Assembly (NCBI GenBank): GCA_963768165.1
Contig: CAVYHJ010000006.1
Location: 1-64,000, forward strand
Direction: 5' to 3'
DNA: 64,000 nt
DNA from: CAVYHJ01 sp963768165 [NCBI: uncultured bacterium]
GTDB taxonomy: Bacteria; UBP4; UBA4092
Shown here: positions 1-8,587 of the stretch, piece by piece
Position numbering within the stretch: the first letter of the stretch is position 1
Layout: each line of letters begins with the position of its first letter
Notes under the pieces: model-generated
What the model was told of the DNA's origin: nothing
The model's input: only the letters and a program-made list of their open reading frames with translations
Database searches by the model: none
Position numbers and translations under genes: made by a program

Positions 1-1
1 G

Positions 2-751
2 TATATGTCGCAATCCACCAGTATTGGACGATTAACCCTGCCGGACTCAGGATACGGGATTTATTCACCGATAATGACCGTCAACCAACCGGTATACGAC
101 GCGCCACCTTTTTCGGGACCAATTGTTTCCCCGGACGGGAGTTATATCAATCATATGCATTACCAATATACTTCCAACGGAACCAGCTTGGATACGATTA
201 ACGAATTAGGAACCGGTATCTGGATGGATGTCTACGATGAATGGTTGATGAACGGTTTAGGACAGCATGATTATTCCTGGGCAAGCTGCAATTTAACCTA
301 TGTCCAAAATGGTTTTGGTTGGTCTGCTGCTGGTGCAGAGATCAACCCTCAAATGTGGGAATGGGGCATGGAAAAATGTTACTGGGAACAATATGGTCCT
401 TATGCGGGAGCACCGAATACTCTTTCACCGACTCCGATAACATCTTGTAATTTTCGTAATGGAACCTATTCTCAGTTCACGAATTTTATAGATATTAAAG
501 GAAATAATTATTCCGGATATTGGGCATGGCCTGTACCGGACCCTCGCTGGACGGGAAATAGCCCTAATCAGCTTTTGGCAAATTACCAAGATACAACGGG
601 TGGTAGTCTAAGTGGTATTTACTTCATCAGTAAACAACCTTATAGTCCAAGTAACCCTTTCGTAGGACAAGTTTATCCACCAAGCCTTATAAAAAATGAT
701 GCTCCTTTTTGGGGAGGATTTTGGGCAATGTGGTGGAATAAACCGGATTAA
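2..751 (+). CDS. Unknown protein, 5' end outside the window
   Basis: The frame is open from the window edge to a TAA at 749-751. An internal ATG lies at position 5, but the truncated duplicate at 3160 carries 22 more codons before the equivalent Met, so the true start is probably upstream of the window. The visible 249 residues are rich in Trp, Tyr, Asn and Gly and show no catalytic motif I recognise. The text from SQSTSIGRL to APPFSGP is repeated almost exactly in the 3160 copy. The stop lies 3 bases before the PQQ-repeat gene at 755, which suggests co-transcription. Function unknown. Confidence 0.6.
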   Translation, partial: YMSQSTSIGRLTLPDSGYGIYSPIMTVNQPVYDAPPFSGPIVSPDGSYINHMHYQYTSNGTSLDTINELGTGIWMDVYDEWLMNGLGQHDYSWASCNLTYVQNGFGWSAAGAEINPQMWEWGMEKCYWEQYGPYAGAPNTLSPTPITSCNFRNGTYSQFTNFIDIKGNNYSGYWAWPVPDPRWTGNSPNQLLANYQDTTGGSLSGIYFISKQPYSPSNPFVGQVYPPSLIKNDAPFWGGFWAMWWNKPD

Positions 752-754
752 ATC

Positions 755-1915
755 ATGAATCAAAAAATCGTTAAATGTTTATTTTGGATAATTCTCTCTT
801 GGGTACAAATTTCCAGTGCCCAAGAGGGTACTTTAAAATGGAAATATTACAGTGGTGGTGCTATTATGTACGACCCTGCTATTGGTATTAATAGCAATAT
901 TTATTTTGAGCAAGGTGATTTTGGTGCATTCTATCCTAATGGAACAGTGAATTGGTATATAGACACTTCTGGTACTGCTTTTTTAACGTCACCTGTGGTA
1001 GCTCCTGACGGTACAATTTACGAAAATGTTGGGTACAGTCTTGCTGCCTTTAACCCCAATGGAACTGTAAAATGGTCTACCTCGGTTTATTCATATTCAG
1101 AAGCACTAGGTATTGATATCGCTTTGGGGGCAGACGGTACTATTTATATGGCTGGAGCTGATACAACTCTTCGTGCATTTGATTCATCAGGAAATCAAAA
1201 ATGGAAAATAAATTTACTAGAAAGGGTTATTGGTCTTGCTGTGAATCATAGCAATGGAACCATTTATGCGTCCTCAAATTCTTATGATACAGTTTTTCTT
1301 TATGCAATAAATCCTAATGGTATAATAGCTTGGAAAGTTGGTGCTTATTACCCATTTGGATATGGAATATCATTAGATGAACCAGGAAATATATATATTG
1401 GAAGTTGGGATGGAAATCTATATTGCTATACTCCTTGGGGAACTCTTAAATGGACCTATAAAACAGGTGGAGAAGTGATTGCAGATCCTGTTTTGGGAGC
1501 CGATGGTACAATTTATTTCGGATCGGAAGATAGCTATTTGTATGCTCTAAATCCAGATGGTACATTTAAGTGGAAATATCAAACAGGTTCAGAAATTGAG
1601 GACTCCCCATCAGTTGGAAACGATGGAGTGGTTTATTTTGGAAGTTATGATGGCTATGTATATGCCTTGAACCCGAATGGAACCTTACTTTGGAGATATT
1701 ATCTTGGTGATGCCATTTCTTCCAGTCCCGCCATTGGTTCAAATGGTACGTTGTATATTGGTTGTTGGAATGGGTATTTTTATGCCCTCTATTGTAGTAG
1801 TACTGGCTTAGCTAATTCCCCATGGCCCAAAGCAGAACACGATAACCAGAATACTGGATTGAGTAGTCCTCTCCCAACCACCGCACGCTTATTTTCCGAT
1901 GAGTTTTATCCTTAA
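755..1915 (+). CDS. Secreted PQQ-type beta-propeller repeat protein (copy 1)
   Basis: The 386-residue product has a Sec signal peptide (about residues 1-22, ending ISSAQ). It then has repeated blades of the form DGTIYFGSxDGYLYALNPDGTxKWKY, the signature of PQQ/BamB-like beta-propellers. At least seven blades can be counted. No enzyme domain is attached, so it is more likely a surface or periplasmic scaffold than a PQQ dehydrogenase. The gene starts 3 bases after the upstream unknown ORF. It is a close paralogue of 2009-3163, with long stretches nearly identical (about 960-1230 against 2190-2520), which shows recent tandem duplication. Confidence 0.85.
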   Translation: MNQKIVKCLFWIILSWVQISSAQEGTLKWKYYSGGAIMYDPAIGINSNIYFEQGDFGAFYPNGTVNWYIDTSGTAFLTSPVVAPDGTIYENVGYSLAAFNPNGTVKWSTSVYSYSEALGIDIALGADGTIYMAGADTTLRAFDSSGNQKWKINLLERVIGLAVNHSNGTIYASSNSYDTVFLYAINPNGIIAWKVGAYYPFGYGISLDEPGNIYIGSWDGNLYCYTPWGTLKWTYKTGGEVIADPVLGADGTIYFGSEDSYLYALNPDGTFKWKYQTGSEIEDSPSVGNDGVVYFGSYDGYVYALNPNGTLLWRYYLGDAISSSPAIGSNGTLYIGCWNGYFYALYCSSTGLANSPWPKAEHDNQNTGLSSPLPTTARLFSDEFYP

Positions 1916-1927
1916 TTAATTTTGGAC

Positions 1928-1951
1928 TATGTGGTGGAATAAACCGGATTA
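1928..1951 (+). repeat. Footprint of tandem duplication (copy of 728-751)
   Basis: The last 24 bases of the first gene (728-751, encoding MWWNKPD and stop) recur exactly at 1928-1951, after the stop of the first beta-propeller gene. There they belong to no complete gene. The simplest reading is that a roughly 1.2-kb unit (tail of the unknown gene plus the beta-propeller gene) was tandemly duplicated. Confidence 0.8.
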
Positions 1952-1965
1952 AGAAAGGAAAGTTT

Positions 1966-1999
1966 TAAGTAGGGGTTTAATATGTTGAACCCCTACTTA
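1966..1999. other. 12-bp perfect inverted repeat before the second beta-propeller gene
   Basis: TAAGTAGGGGTT at 1966-1977 is the exact reverse complement of AACCCCTACTTA at 1988-1999, leaving a 10-base loop. No T-run follows on either strand, so a classical terminator is not supported. It sits just before the ATG at 2009 and overlaps an alternative ATG at 1982, so it could affect translation of the second gene. Confidence 0.6.
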
Positions 2000-2008
2000 A
2001 GAAAATTT

Positions 2009-3163
2009 ATGAAAATAATAATAAAAATCCTCTTTATTATGACCCTCTTGGGTACGCAGTTAGTCTTTGCCCAAGAGGGGACTTTAAAATGGAAATATTT
2101 CACGGGAGGTGCCATTATGAGTGCACCTGCTATCGGTATTGATAGCTGTGTTTATTTCACAAATGATGATTTTTATGCATTATATCCCAATGGGACTGTG
2201 AATTGGTATATAGACACTTCTGGTACTGTTTTTTTAACATCACCTGTGGTAGCGCCTAACGGTACAATTTATGACAATGTCGGTTACAGTCTGGCAGCTT
2301 TTTATCCCAATGGAATTGTAAAATGGTCTACCTCAGTCTATTCATATTCAGAAGCACTAGGTATTGATATCGCTTTGGGAGTGGACGGTACAATTTATAT
2401 GGCAGGTGCTGATACAACTCTCCGTGCGTTTGATTCATCAGGGAATCAAAAATGGAAAATAAATTTACTAGAATATGTTACTGGTATTGCTGTGAATCAT
2501 AGCAATGGAACCATTTATGTCTCCGCATATTCCTACTCTACTTCCGCAGTATATGCGATAAACCCTAATGGAATAATTCTATGGGTATTTTATGGGCCTC
2601 TTTTTAGTTCAGATCTTAGCTTAGATGCCCAAGGAAATATATATATTGGAGAATACACTGGAAGATTATACTGCTTAAATCCTAATGGAACTATAAAATA
2701 TACTATATTTCAAACTAATGGCGGTATAAGTGCTCCAGTATTTGGTGAAGATGGAACCATTTATTTTGGGTCGCAGGATGGAAAGTTATATGCCTTAAAT
2801 GCGAATGGGTCTTTAAAGTGGAAGTACCAAACGGGCGATTTAATTGGCGACTGTCCAACAGTTGGAAATGACGGGGTGATTTATTTTGGGAGTTATGATG
2901 ATTATGTCTATGCGCTTAATCCTGACGGAACCTTACGTTGGAGATATGATACTGGAGATGTTATTTCTTCCAGTCCCGTCATTGGCTCCGATGGAACCTT
3001 ATACATTGGTGGATGGAATGGATATTTGTATGCCCTCTATTGCAGCAGTACTGGTTTAGCCAATTCCTCTTGGCCCAAATTTCAACATGATAACCAAAAT
3101 ACTGGACTAAGCAGCCCATTGCCTACCGCGACTTCCTTATTTCCCGATGAGCTATTTCCATGA
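2009..3163 (+). CDS. Secreted PQQ-type beta-propeller repeat protein (copy 2)
   Basis: I place the start at ATG 2009, because MKIIIKILFIMTLLGTQLVFA is a clean signal peptide. The earlier in-frame ATG at 1982 would add nine residues and lies inside a hairpin. The product is about 384 residues and has the same blade pattern as copy 1 (DGTIYFGSQDGKLYALN, DGVIYFGSYDDYVYALN). It is probably exported and acts as a scaffold or binding protein; the substrate is unknown. Its TGA overlaps the ATG of the truncated gene at 3160 (ATGA), so the two were translationally coupled. Confidence 0.85.
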   Translation: MKIIIKILFIMTLLGTQLVFAQEGTLKWKYFTGGAIMSAPAIGIDSCVYFTNDDFYALYPNGTVNWYIDTSGTVFLTSPVVAPNGTIYDNVGYSLAAFYPNGIVKWSTSVYSYSEALGIDIALGVDGTIYMAGADTTLRAFDSSGNQKWKINLLEYVTGIAVNHSNGTIYVSAYSYSTSAVYAINPNGIILWVFYGPLFSSDLSLDAQGNIYIGEYTGRLYCLNPNGTIKYTIFQTNGGISAPVFGEDGTIYFGSQDGKLYALNANGSLKWKYQTGDLIGDCPTVGNDGVIYFGSYDDYVYALNPDGTLRWRYDTGDVISSSPVIGSDGTLYIGGWNGYLYALYCSSTGLANSSWPKFQHDNQNTGLSSPLPTATSLFPDELFP

Positions 3164-3372
3164 AAAAAACACCAAGAAAACAATGGCAGGAATTGGAGTC
3201 TATTGGAGTGGATGGATTTGCGTATATGTCGCAATCCACCAGTATTGGACGATTAACCCTGCCGGACTCAGGATACGGGATTTATTCACCGATAATGACC
3301 GTTAACCAACCGGTATACGACGCGCCACCTTTTTCGGGACCAATTAAATATCCTTCCAAATCACGGTTTTAG
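3160..3372 (+). pseudogene. Truncated duplicate of the unknown protein at the window start
   Basis: The first 22 codons (MKKTPRKQWQELESIGVDGFAY) supply the N-terminus missing from the copy at the left window edge. Bases 3222-3345 then match 1-124 with one mismatch (C82 against T3303). Homology stops abruptly at 3345, and only nine unrelated codons follow before the stop. About 190 residues of the parent are missing. An IS4-type element begins about 80 bases downstream, so element-associated deletion is the likely cause. Confidence 0.75.
3222..3345 (+). repeat. 124-bp direct repeat of positions 1-124
   Basis: The two stretches are identical except at one base (82 against 3303). The sharp end at 3345 marks a recombination or deletion breakpoint. 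Bases 3346-3424, between this end and the IS, resemble nothing else in the window. Confidence 0.9.
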
Positions 3373-3424
3373 ACAAGCAAATGCCATTTTGATAAACCAG
3401 GTTGTCTCCTCTAGGCATCTCTGC

Positions 3425-4684
3425 TGTCCAATTAAATAATCCCCAGAGAAAGTTGCTGGGCCCCCAAGGGTTCCGGGGGTGGGATTAATGGATTTTCAAG
3501 CCATTCCCATAAGTCCCGATAGACAAACAGGTTAAAACGCAAAAGAGCCAACAGGTTGCTGAAGGACCAGCCATGGGTGGAGCGCGTTTTCAGGTATTTG
3601 AGCAACAACAGGGCAATCAGTGCTGTCCAAATCTGAATCTTGAGAGCATTGGCCGAGGTTCCCACAAAGCTTTTCACCCGTAGTTTCTGTTTGAGGGTCT
3701 TAAAAAAGATCTCAATCTGCCAGCGGTCTTTATAAATAGCGGCAATCGTGGTGGCTCCAAAGTTCATATGGTTGGTCAGGAATACGATCCCTTCATTGGA
3801 TTGGGGATCTTTTACCTCGATCCGCCGTAAGGGATCGGGATAATTATGTAAGGCATATTGACCCGTCAGATAGATGATCTCATCCTTTAGAATCATCCGA
3901 TTCTGGGGGACTTCCTTCTCTTCCACCACCTCATAGCGGGCATTGCTTTTTTGCCGGGTCACAAAATAGATGCCTTCTTCATTCCAGTCTCCCAACATCT
4001 GATAATCCACACAACCCATATCGATCATCACGATACTGCCAGCGCTAAAACGCAGGCTGCGTAAGACATTCACCTCATGTACTTTCGCTTCGGTCACACA
4101 GGCAAAGGTCGGCAGATATCCTTCATGATCCAACACCAAAGGCAACTTGATGGCCCCTTTGGTCCGTCGGAACTTCGCCCAGTCAAACACCTTGGCGCAT
4201 AGATCAATGACCGTCGTATCAAAACTCACCAACTGGTTCTTGAACCGAAACTTTTTCTTCCCCACAAACTCTCCTTGGTAGCGTTGCAATAGCAAATAAA
4301 ACGTCTGGCGGTATAACTCCCAGGTTCGGTGCTCATTGGCATAGGCTAAGGTGGAACGTTTCGGCGCTTCCTCCATCCCTAGATGCCTCACTCTCCCGAG
4401 CATACTGGATAATCCTTGCGTAATCTCACGTAACGTACAGGCTTGTCCGATATGGCAAAACAGCATCCCTACTAATTGCTCCCAACTACTAAATCCCTTG
4501 GCCCCTTTCTCCGATTTCGTTTCCTGTACCAACCCCTCAAATCCTATCCGTGGGAGGAGGGATAGAATCTGTCCAAAAATACTGCTACACTTATTCATAG
4601 TATTACCTCCGGTCTAAGATTTTGTTTTTCGCAAACTACAATTTTACTTCGACCGGAGTTCTTTTTAAATCCCTATTTTGGACA
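3425..4684 (-). mobile_element. IS4-family insertion sequence (ends tentative)
   Basis: One DDE transposase gene fills the element. TGTCCAA at 3425-3431 and TTGGACA at 4678-4684 are inverted and lie just outside the gene at both sides, so I propose them as the tips. The inverted repeat decays quickly after these 7 bases, and I see no convincing target duplication, so the boundaries are uncertain. Confidence 0.6.
3432..4598 (-). CDS. IS4-family DDE transposase
   Basis: The 388-residue protein has an N-terminal IS4-type region, SFDTTVIDL (first Asp), IVMIDMG (second Asp), and YKDRWQIEIFFKTLKQKL. The last fits the IS4 Y-(2)-R-(3)-E-(6)-K signature and supplies the catalytic Glu. The length is normal for a single-ORF IS4 transposase and the frame is intact, so the element may be active. 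It catalyses cut-and-paste movement of its own element. Confidence 0.92.
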   Translation of the reverse strand: MNKCSSIFGQILSLLPRIGFEGLVQETKSEKGAKGFSSWEQLVGMLFCHIGQACTLREITQGLSSMLGRVRHLGMEEAPKRSTLAYANEHRTWELYRQTFYLLLQRYQGEFVGKKKFRFKNQLVSFDTTVIDLCAKVFDWAKFRRTKGAIKLPLVLDHEGYLPTFACVTEAKVHEVNVLRSLRFSAGSIVMIDMGCVDYQMLGDWNEEGIYFVTRQKSNARYEVVEEKEVPQNRMILKDEIIYLTGQYALHNYPDPLRRIEVKDPQSNEGIVFLTNHMNFGATTIAAIYKDRWQIEIFFKTLKQKLRVKSFVGTSANALKIQIWTALIALLLLKYLKTRSTHGWSFSNLLALLRFNLFVYRDLWEWLENPLIPPPEPLGAQQLSLGII

Positions 4685-4716
4685 AGTCTGATCCTCAATA
4701 AAATCAATCCACCAAT

Positions 4717-4783
4717 AACTCTTCTACAAATGTAGAAGAGTTCCGAATGGCTGAAATTCGCCACTTTTCTGCGACCGCAGAAA
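4717..4783. repeat. Two short inverted repeats between the IS and rtcB
   Basis: AACTCTTCTACA at 4717-4728 pairs perfectly with 4731-4742 (2-base loop), and TTTCTGCG at 4766-4773 pairs with 4776-4783. Both lie downstream of the rtcB stop codon. They may end rtcB transcription, but no clear T-run follows on the minus strand. Confidence 0.5.
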
Positions 4784-4848
4784 GCTTGGATAATTCATTT
4801 TAATTTTCAAATTTGAAATCTGAAATCTACAATCTGAAATTGATTGTT

Positions 4849-6339
4849 CTATCCCTTAATCACGCCCACCGGATGCAACTTCGCCACCTTTTTACTAATC
4901 CCCGCCTTTTCGCAAATGTCCACTACCAGCGAAACATCCTTATACGCCTCGGATACTTCTTCATGTAACGTCGCGCGTCCCCGGCTTTTGACATAAATCC
5001 CGCGGTCTTCGAGTTCCCGTTCAATGGCGCGCCCTTTGGTTTCTTTTTTTGCCTTTGTCCGGCTCATCATTCTGCCCGCGCCGTGACACGTCGACCCAAA
5101 AGTTTGCTCCATCGCTCCGGGCAACCCCACCAGCACGTAGGAATATCGTCCCATATCACCGGGTACAAGCACCGGCTGGCCGATGTCCTGATATTTTTTT
5201 GGTGTCTGCGGATGTCCGGGTGGAAATGCCCGCGTCGCGCCTTTGCGATGCACACATACAGTTTTTAGAACGGGCTTGCCACGCTCCGCTCGCAATGACA
5301 AAGAAGTGGGAATTTGATGTTCCTCCATCTTGGCGATGTTGTGACACACATCATATACAATCTCCATTCCTAAATCTTTCGGACCCAGATTAAACATTTT
5401 CATAAAACATTCCCGCACAAAATGCGTCATTAATTGCCGGTTGCTCATGCCAAAATTCGCCGCCGCATTCATCGCGCGAATATACCGTTCCCCTTCGGGT
5501 GACTTGATTGGCACGCACGCCAATTGTGAATCGGGCAGGGAAATCCCGTATTGATTCGCCGCGTGCCGCATCACGTCCAAAAAATCGTCGCATACCTGGT
5601 ACCCCAGTCCCCGTGACCCGGAATGAATCATGACGACAATTTGATTTTGTTCCAAGCCCATGCCTCGCGCACAGCGCTCATCAAAAATTTCTTCCACGAC
5701 CTGCACTTCTAAAAAATGATTCCCTGACCCGAGCGTCCCCAGTTGTTTACTCCCGCGGTCTTTGGCATCCTGACTCACTTCCTCATAATCTGCGTTTTGC
5801 AAACACCCGCCCTCTTCCAGAAAATCCAAATCCTCCCGGTTCCCCCATCCCTGATCAATGGTCCACGGCACGCCCTTATTCAAAACCTGTCTCATGTCCT
5901 CCGGTGAAAGTTTCACATTCCCTTTTTGCCCGACTCCGCACGGCACACAATCAAACAAGGCATACACCAAATCTTTTAATTTCGGTTTAATTTCTTCATA
6001 GAGTAGATTGGTGCGAATCAACCGGACTCCGCAGGAAATGTCATACCCAACGCCACCGGGTGAAATCACGCCATCATTCGGGTCGGTCGCCGCCACTCCG
6101 CCAATCGGAAATCCATATCCCCAGTGAATATCCGGCATCGCCATTGACGCGCCCTGAATTCCAGGCAGACACGCCACATTGGCAACTTGCTTGGTCGCCT
6201 GATCCGATTCAATCGCTGGTAACAATTCCTCACTCGCATAAATTATCCCCGGCACATTCATTCCCGCAATCGCCCCTTGGGGAATTTCCCACCGGCAATC
6301 ATCCAATTTTCGTAAAGTTATCTTCTTCTCTTCTGCCAT
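4849..6339 (-). CDS. rtcB: RNA-splicing ligase RtcB
   Basis: The 496-residue protein matches the full RtcB family. It joins RNA 2',3'-cyclic phosphate or 3'-phosphate ends to 5'-OH ends using GTP and Mn2+, acting in RNA repair. Visible hallmarks are MPDIHWGYGFPIGG, GGVGYDISCGVR (metal-binding Cys), LGSGNHFLEV, MIHSGSRGLG, VHRKGATRAFPPG and GSTCHGAGRMMSR (guanylylation His). Between HNIAKMEEH and CVHRKG there is an extra stretch of about ten residues (SLSLRAERGK). It is encoded by a REP-like repeat at 5275-5303 read in frame. No rtcA or other repair partner is adjacent. Confidence 0.96.
   Translation of the reverse strand: MAEEKKITLRKLDDCRWEIPQGAIAGMNVPGIIYASEELLPAIESDQATKQVANVACLPGIQGASMAMPDIHWGYGFPIGGVAATDPNDGVISPGGVGYDISCGVRLIRTNLLYEEIKPKLKDLVYALFDCVPCGVGQKGNVKLSPEDMRQVLNKGVPWTIDQGWGNREDLDFLEEGGCLQNADYEEVSQDAKDRGSKQLGTLGSGNHFLEVQVVEEIFDERCARGMGLEQNQIVVMIHSGSRGLGYQVCDDFLDVMRHAANQYGISLPDSQLACVPIKSPEGERYIRAMNAAANFGMSNRQLMTHFVRECFMKMFNLGPKDLGMEIVYDVCHNIAKMEEHQIPTSLSLRAERGKPVLKTVCVHRKGATRAFPPGHPQTPKKYQDIGQPVLVPGDMGRYSYVLVGLPGAMEQTFGSTCHGAGRMMSRTKAKKETKGRAIERELEDRGIYVKSRGRATLHEEVSEAYKDVSLVVDICEKAGISKKVAKLHPVGVIKG
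5275..5303 (-). repeat. REP-like repeat inserted in frame within rtcB
   Basis: On the coding strand the stretch reads CTTTGTCATTGCGAGCGG and continues to AGCGTGGCAAG. It is the same type as the intergenic repeats near 54720 and 56810 (CTTTGTCATCACGAGCGT) and 50275 (TTGTCATTGTGAGG). Here it is translated, within the variable loop before the VHRKG motif. Confidence 0.75.
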
Positions 6340-6452
6340 TTTCCATTTCCTTCCTGTTTTTCATTCTACCACAATCCGTAAAATACTGATAATAATGATG
6401 ATAAACTGCGTAATTAAAGTATTTAATTAGCATTTAAGTACCCAATTAGAAG

Positions 6453-6497
6453 TGGAGGGGTACTGGAATTGCTAAAAGCAATTCCAGTACCCCTCCA
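6453..6497. repeat. Perfect 21-bp hairpin downstream of queG
   Basis: Bases 6453-6473 are the exact reverse complement of 6477-6497, around a 3-base AAA loop. The hairpin lies 15 bases beyond the queG stop in the rtcB-queG gap. No T-run follows, so it looks more like a dispersed palindromic element or RNA-stabilising hairpin than a plain terminator. The rest of this roughly 170-base gap holds no gene. Confidence 0.8.
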
Positions 6498-6511
6498 GTA
6501 CAAGTTCAGAG

Positions 6512-7717
6512 CTATTTCGATAATTTTTCGACAGCCCATTGGGCATGAGAGCGGACTAAATCGGAGGGGTCAGCGGAGGCGGTTTCCTGCAATACGGGGA
6601 GAAGGGATTTGTCCTTAGAATTGGCGGCGGTAATTGTTGCATTGCGGAGAATACCGGAACGTTTTGGACGGGAGATGGGACTATGTTTAAATTTTTCTTT
6701 GAATTGTTTGTCTTCTCGAATCAAGAGTAAAGTTTTCAAATCTGCCAGACTACCCCCTTCCCCCTCCTTAATTAAGGAGGGGGATTTCAAGGGGGTGGTG
6801 GTAAGAAATTCAAGCGTAGTTGTCGTTTTCGGTTTATGATTGAACGGACAAACATCCTGGCAAATATCGCATCCAAAAATCCAATTTCCCATCAGTGCAC
6901 GTAATTTTTCAGGGATGGCGTTTTTCAATTCGATAGTTAAATAAGAAATACACAATCGTGAATCCAATTGGTTGGAGTTCACAATCGCTTGGGTCGGACA
7001 TGCGTCTATGCAAAGTGTGCATGTTCCACACGTCCCCCGCGCCGGTTTATCGTAATCCAATTCCAAAGTAGTTAAAATCTCCGACAGGAAAACCCAGGAA
7101 CCAAATTTGCGGGTAATTAGATTTGTATTTTCCCCGATAAATCCTAACCCCGCTCGTTGAGCAATCTCCCTCTCCAACAATGGCCCTGTGTCCACATATC
7201 GTTTGGTCAGCACTTCTGCGTCGGGAATGAATGTTTTTCCCTTTCCCGACGCCTTGGCTTGCGCCTGAATAAATTTTTCCAATTGTTCAAGTTTCTTATC
7301 CATGACTTCGTGATAATCCACACCGCGGGCATATTTTGCAATCTTTCCCATCACCCTATCAGTATTGTCATTCTGAGGAAGCGCAGCGACCGAAGAATCC
7401 CTACTCAAAATCGGCAAATCATTGGTAGAACACAGAGATTCTTCGCTTCGCTCAGAATGACACGAATTGGGTTCCTCATCCGCTTGGTAATAATTGATAG
7501 CCAAAGAAATAATCGTCTTGGCGCCGGGTAAAATCTCCTGCGGATGCGCCCTTCTTTCCGGTGCTCTCTCCATATATTTCATCTCCCCCGCGTATCCATT
7601 TTTCACCCATTGTCTTAGCATCTCTTCTCCATGCTCAAACGACTCCGCCGTAGTAAATCCCACCAAATCAAATCCTAGAGAAAAGGCATACTCTCGAATG
7701 GTTTCAGTTAATGACAT
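6512..7717 (-). CDS. queG: Epoxyqueuosine reductase QueG
   Basis: QueG performs the last step of queuosine synthesis, reducing epoxyqueuosine in tRNA with cobalamin and two 4Fe-4S clusters. Both ferredoxin-type motifs are visible (CGTCTLCIDACP and CDICQDVCP). So are the RYVDTGPLLEREIAQRAGLGFIG region and a C-terminal HEAT-like tail. I prefer ATG 7717 (MSLTETIREYAF) over the in-frame TTG at 7738. Two stretches do not belong to the family. One, near residues 85-120, reads SCHSERSEESL... and the other, after the clusters, reads SPSLIKEGEGGS. Both are translations of palindromic repeats, so the gene carries two in-frame insertions but keeps all visible catalytic motifs. Confidence 0.94.
   Translation of the reverse strand: MSLTETIREYAFSLGFDLVGFTTAESFEHGEEMLRQWVKNGYAGEMKYMERAPERRAHPQEILPGAKTIISLAINYYQADEEPNSCHSERSEESLCSTNDLPILSRDSSVAALPQNDNTDRVMGKIAKYARGVDYHEVMDKKLEQLEKFIQAQAKASGKGKTFIPDAEVLTKRYVDTGPLLEREIAQRAGLGFIGENTNLITRKFGSWVFLSEILTTLELDYDKPARGTCGTCTLCIDACPTQAIVNSNQLDSRLCISYLTIELKNAIPEKLRALMGNWIFGCDICQDVCPFNHKPKTTTTLEFLTTTPLKSPSLIKEGEGGSLADLKTLLLIREDKQFKEKFKHSPISRPKRSGILRNATITAANSKDKSLLPVLQETASADPSDLVRSHAQWAVEKLSK
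6752..6796. repeat. Palindromic repeat in frame inside queG (LIKEGEGG type)
   Basis: CCCCCTCCTTAA at 6760-6771 pairs perfectly with 6772-6783. A second outer stem joins ACCCCC (6752-6757) with GGGGGT (6791-6796). The stretch is translated as KSPSLIKEGEGGS, after the second Fe-S motif. Confidence 0.85.
7366..7462. repeat. Palindromic repeat in frame inside queG (HSERSEES type)
   Basis: TGTCATTCTGAG at 7366-7377 is inverted as CTCAGAATGACA at 7451-7462. The arms carry AGCGACCGAAGAATC and GATTCTTCGCTTCG. The roughly 97-bp element is read through as part of queG in the variable loop before GKIAKYARGVDYH. Confidence 0.85.
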
Positions 7718-7802
7718 AGGTTCATTATATCTTAACAATATAGAACGAAATGGAGAAACGGCGAATCGGTGAATGGGCGAAAAGAAAGCAGTGAAAGAAA
7801 AA

Positions 7803-8459
7803 TCAGTTTTTCCGGTGAGAACCGAGGAGAGGCGCTACCCAGGCAGGTTGATTGTGCAATTGAAATTGCAATAAATCAATCAGTTTTTTGCATTGTTCCG
7901 CCAAACTATCCGATTCCAACAAATATTGTTTTTCCAATGTCGTGAAATTCAATATGAAAGAAATTGTATTCACCAGATCTGCATCCTCCTCCACATCTTC
8001 TATCAATGAAACGATTTCTCCCTGGTCTCCCGTATGTTTCGCATACCGGATTAACGTCTTGTTCAACTGGTTTTTCAATGCCAAGGGCAGAGATTCTGGA
8101 ACCGGTTTTCCCGCTGGAATTATCTCCACCTGTGCCTGACGATAAGATTTGGTAAAGATTTGTTTCTTGATGATGAATTTGGATATTCCAAAAAGTATAA
8201 TATTATACCGCCCGTCTTCCAGAGGTTGAGCTTCGGTAATTTTCCCAATACAACCGATCTGATAAATCGCAGGATTCCCGTAATAATCTTTTTCCCATCC
8301 TTCTTGCAACAAAGTCATACCGATGAGCCGATCCCAATCGAGCGCGTCTTTCACCATTTGCCGGTAACGCGGTTCAAAGATATGTAACGGGAGATACGTC
8401 CTTGGAAAAAAGACAACATTCGGCAATGGAAAAATCGGGATTGTAATTACATTGGACAT
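7803..8459 (-). CDS. Lon N-terminal (substrate-binding) domain protein
   Basis: The 218-residue protein consists of one LON_substr_bdg domain. The start, TIPIFPLPNVVFFPRTYLPLHIFEPRYRQM, is diagnostic. There is no AAA or Ser/Lys protease part, so it is not Lon itself. Such stand-alone proteins are widespread and of uncertain function; binding of unfolded protein is assumed from homology. It is transcribed in the same direction as queG. Confidence 0.9.
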   Translation of the reverse strand: MSNVITIPIFPLPNVVFFPRTYLPLHIFEPRYRQMVKDALDWDRLIGMTLLQEGWEKDYYGNPAIYQIGCIGKITEAQPLEDGRYNIILFGISKFIIKKQIFTKSYRQAQVEIIPAGKPVPESLPLALKNQLNKTLIRYAKHTGDQGEIVSLIEDVEEDADLVNTISFILNFTTLEKQYLLESDSLAEQCKKLIDLLQFQLHNQPAWVAPLLGSHRKN

Positions 8460-8587
8460 GAATTTATTATCTTCTCCGGAAAACGATTTAAAAGATTACC
8501 CATCGTGTACCGGGTTCTTAAGTAACTATACCACGAGGGGGAAATTGGTGTAAATTAACCTTATGGAATTGTACAGGTGACCAAGCG

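Noticed and set aside
1966-1999. Rho-independent terminator after the first beta-propeller gene
   Set aside because: The stem is perfect but no T-run follows on either strand, so I list it only as an inverted repeat.
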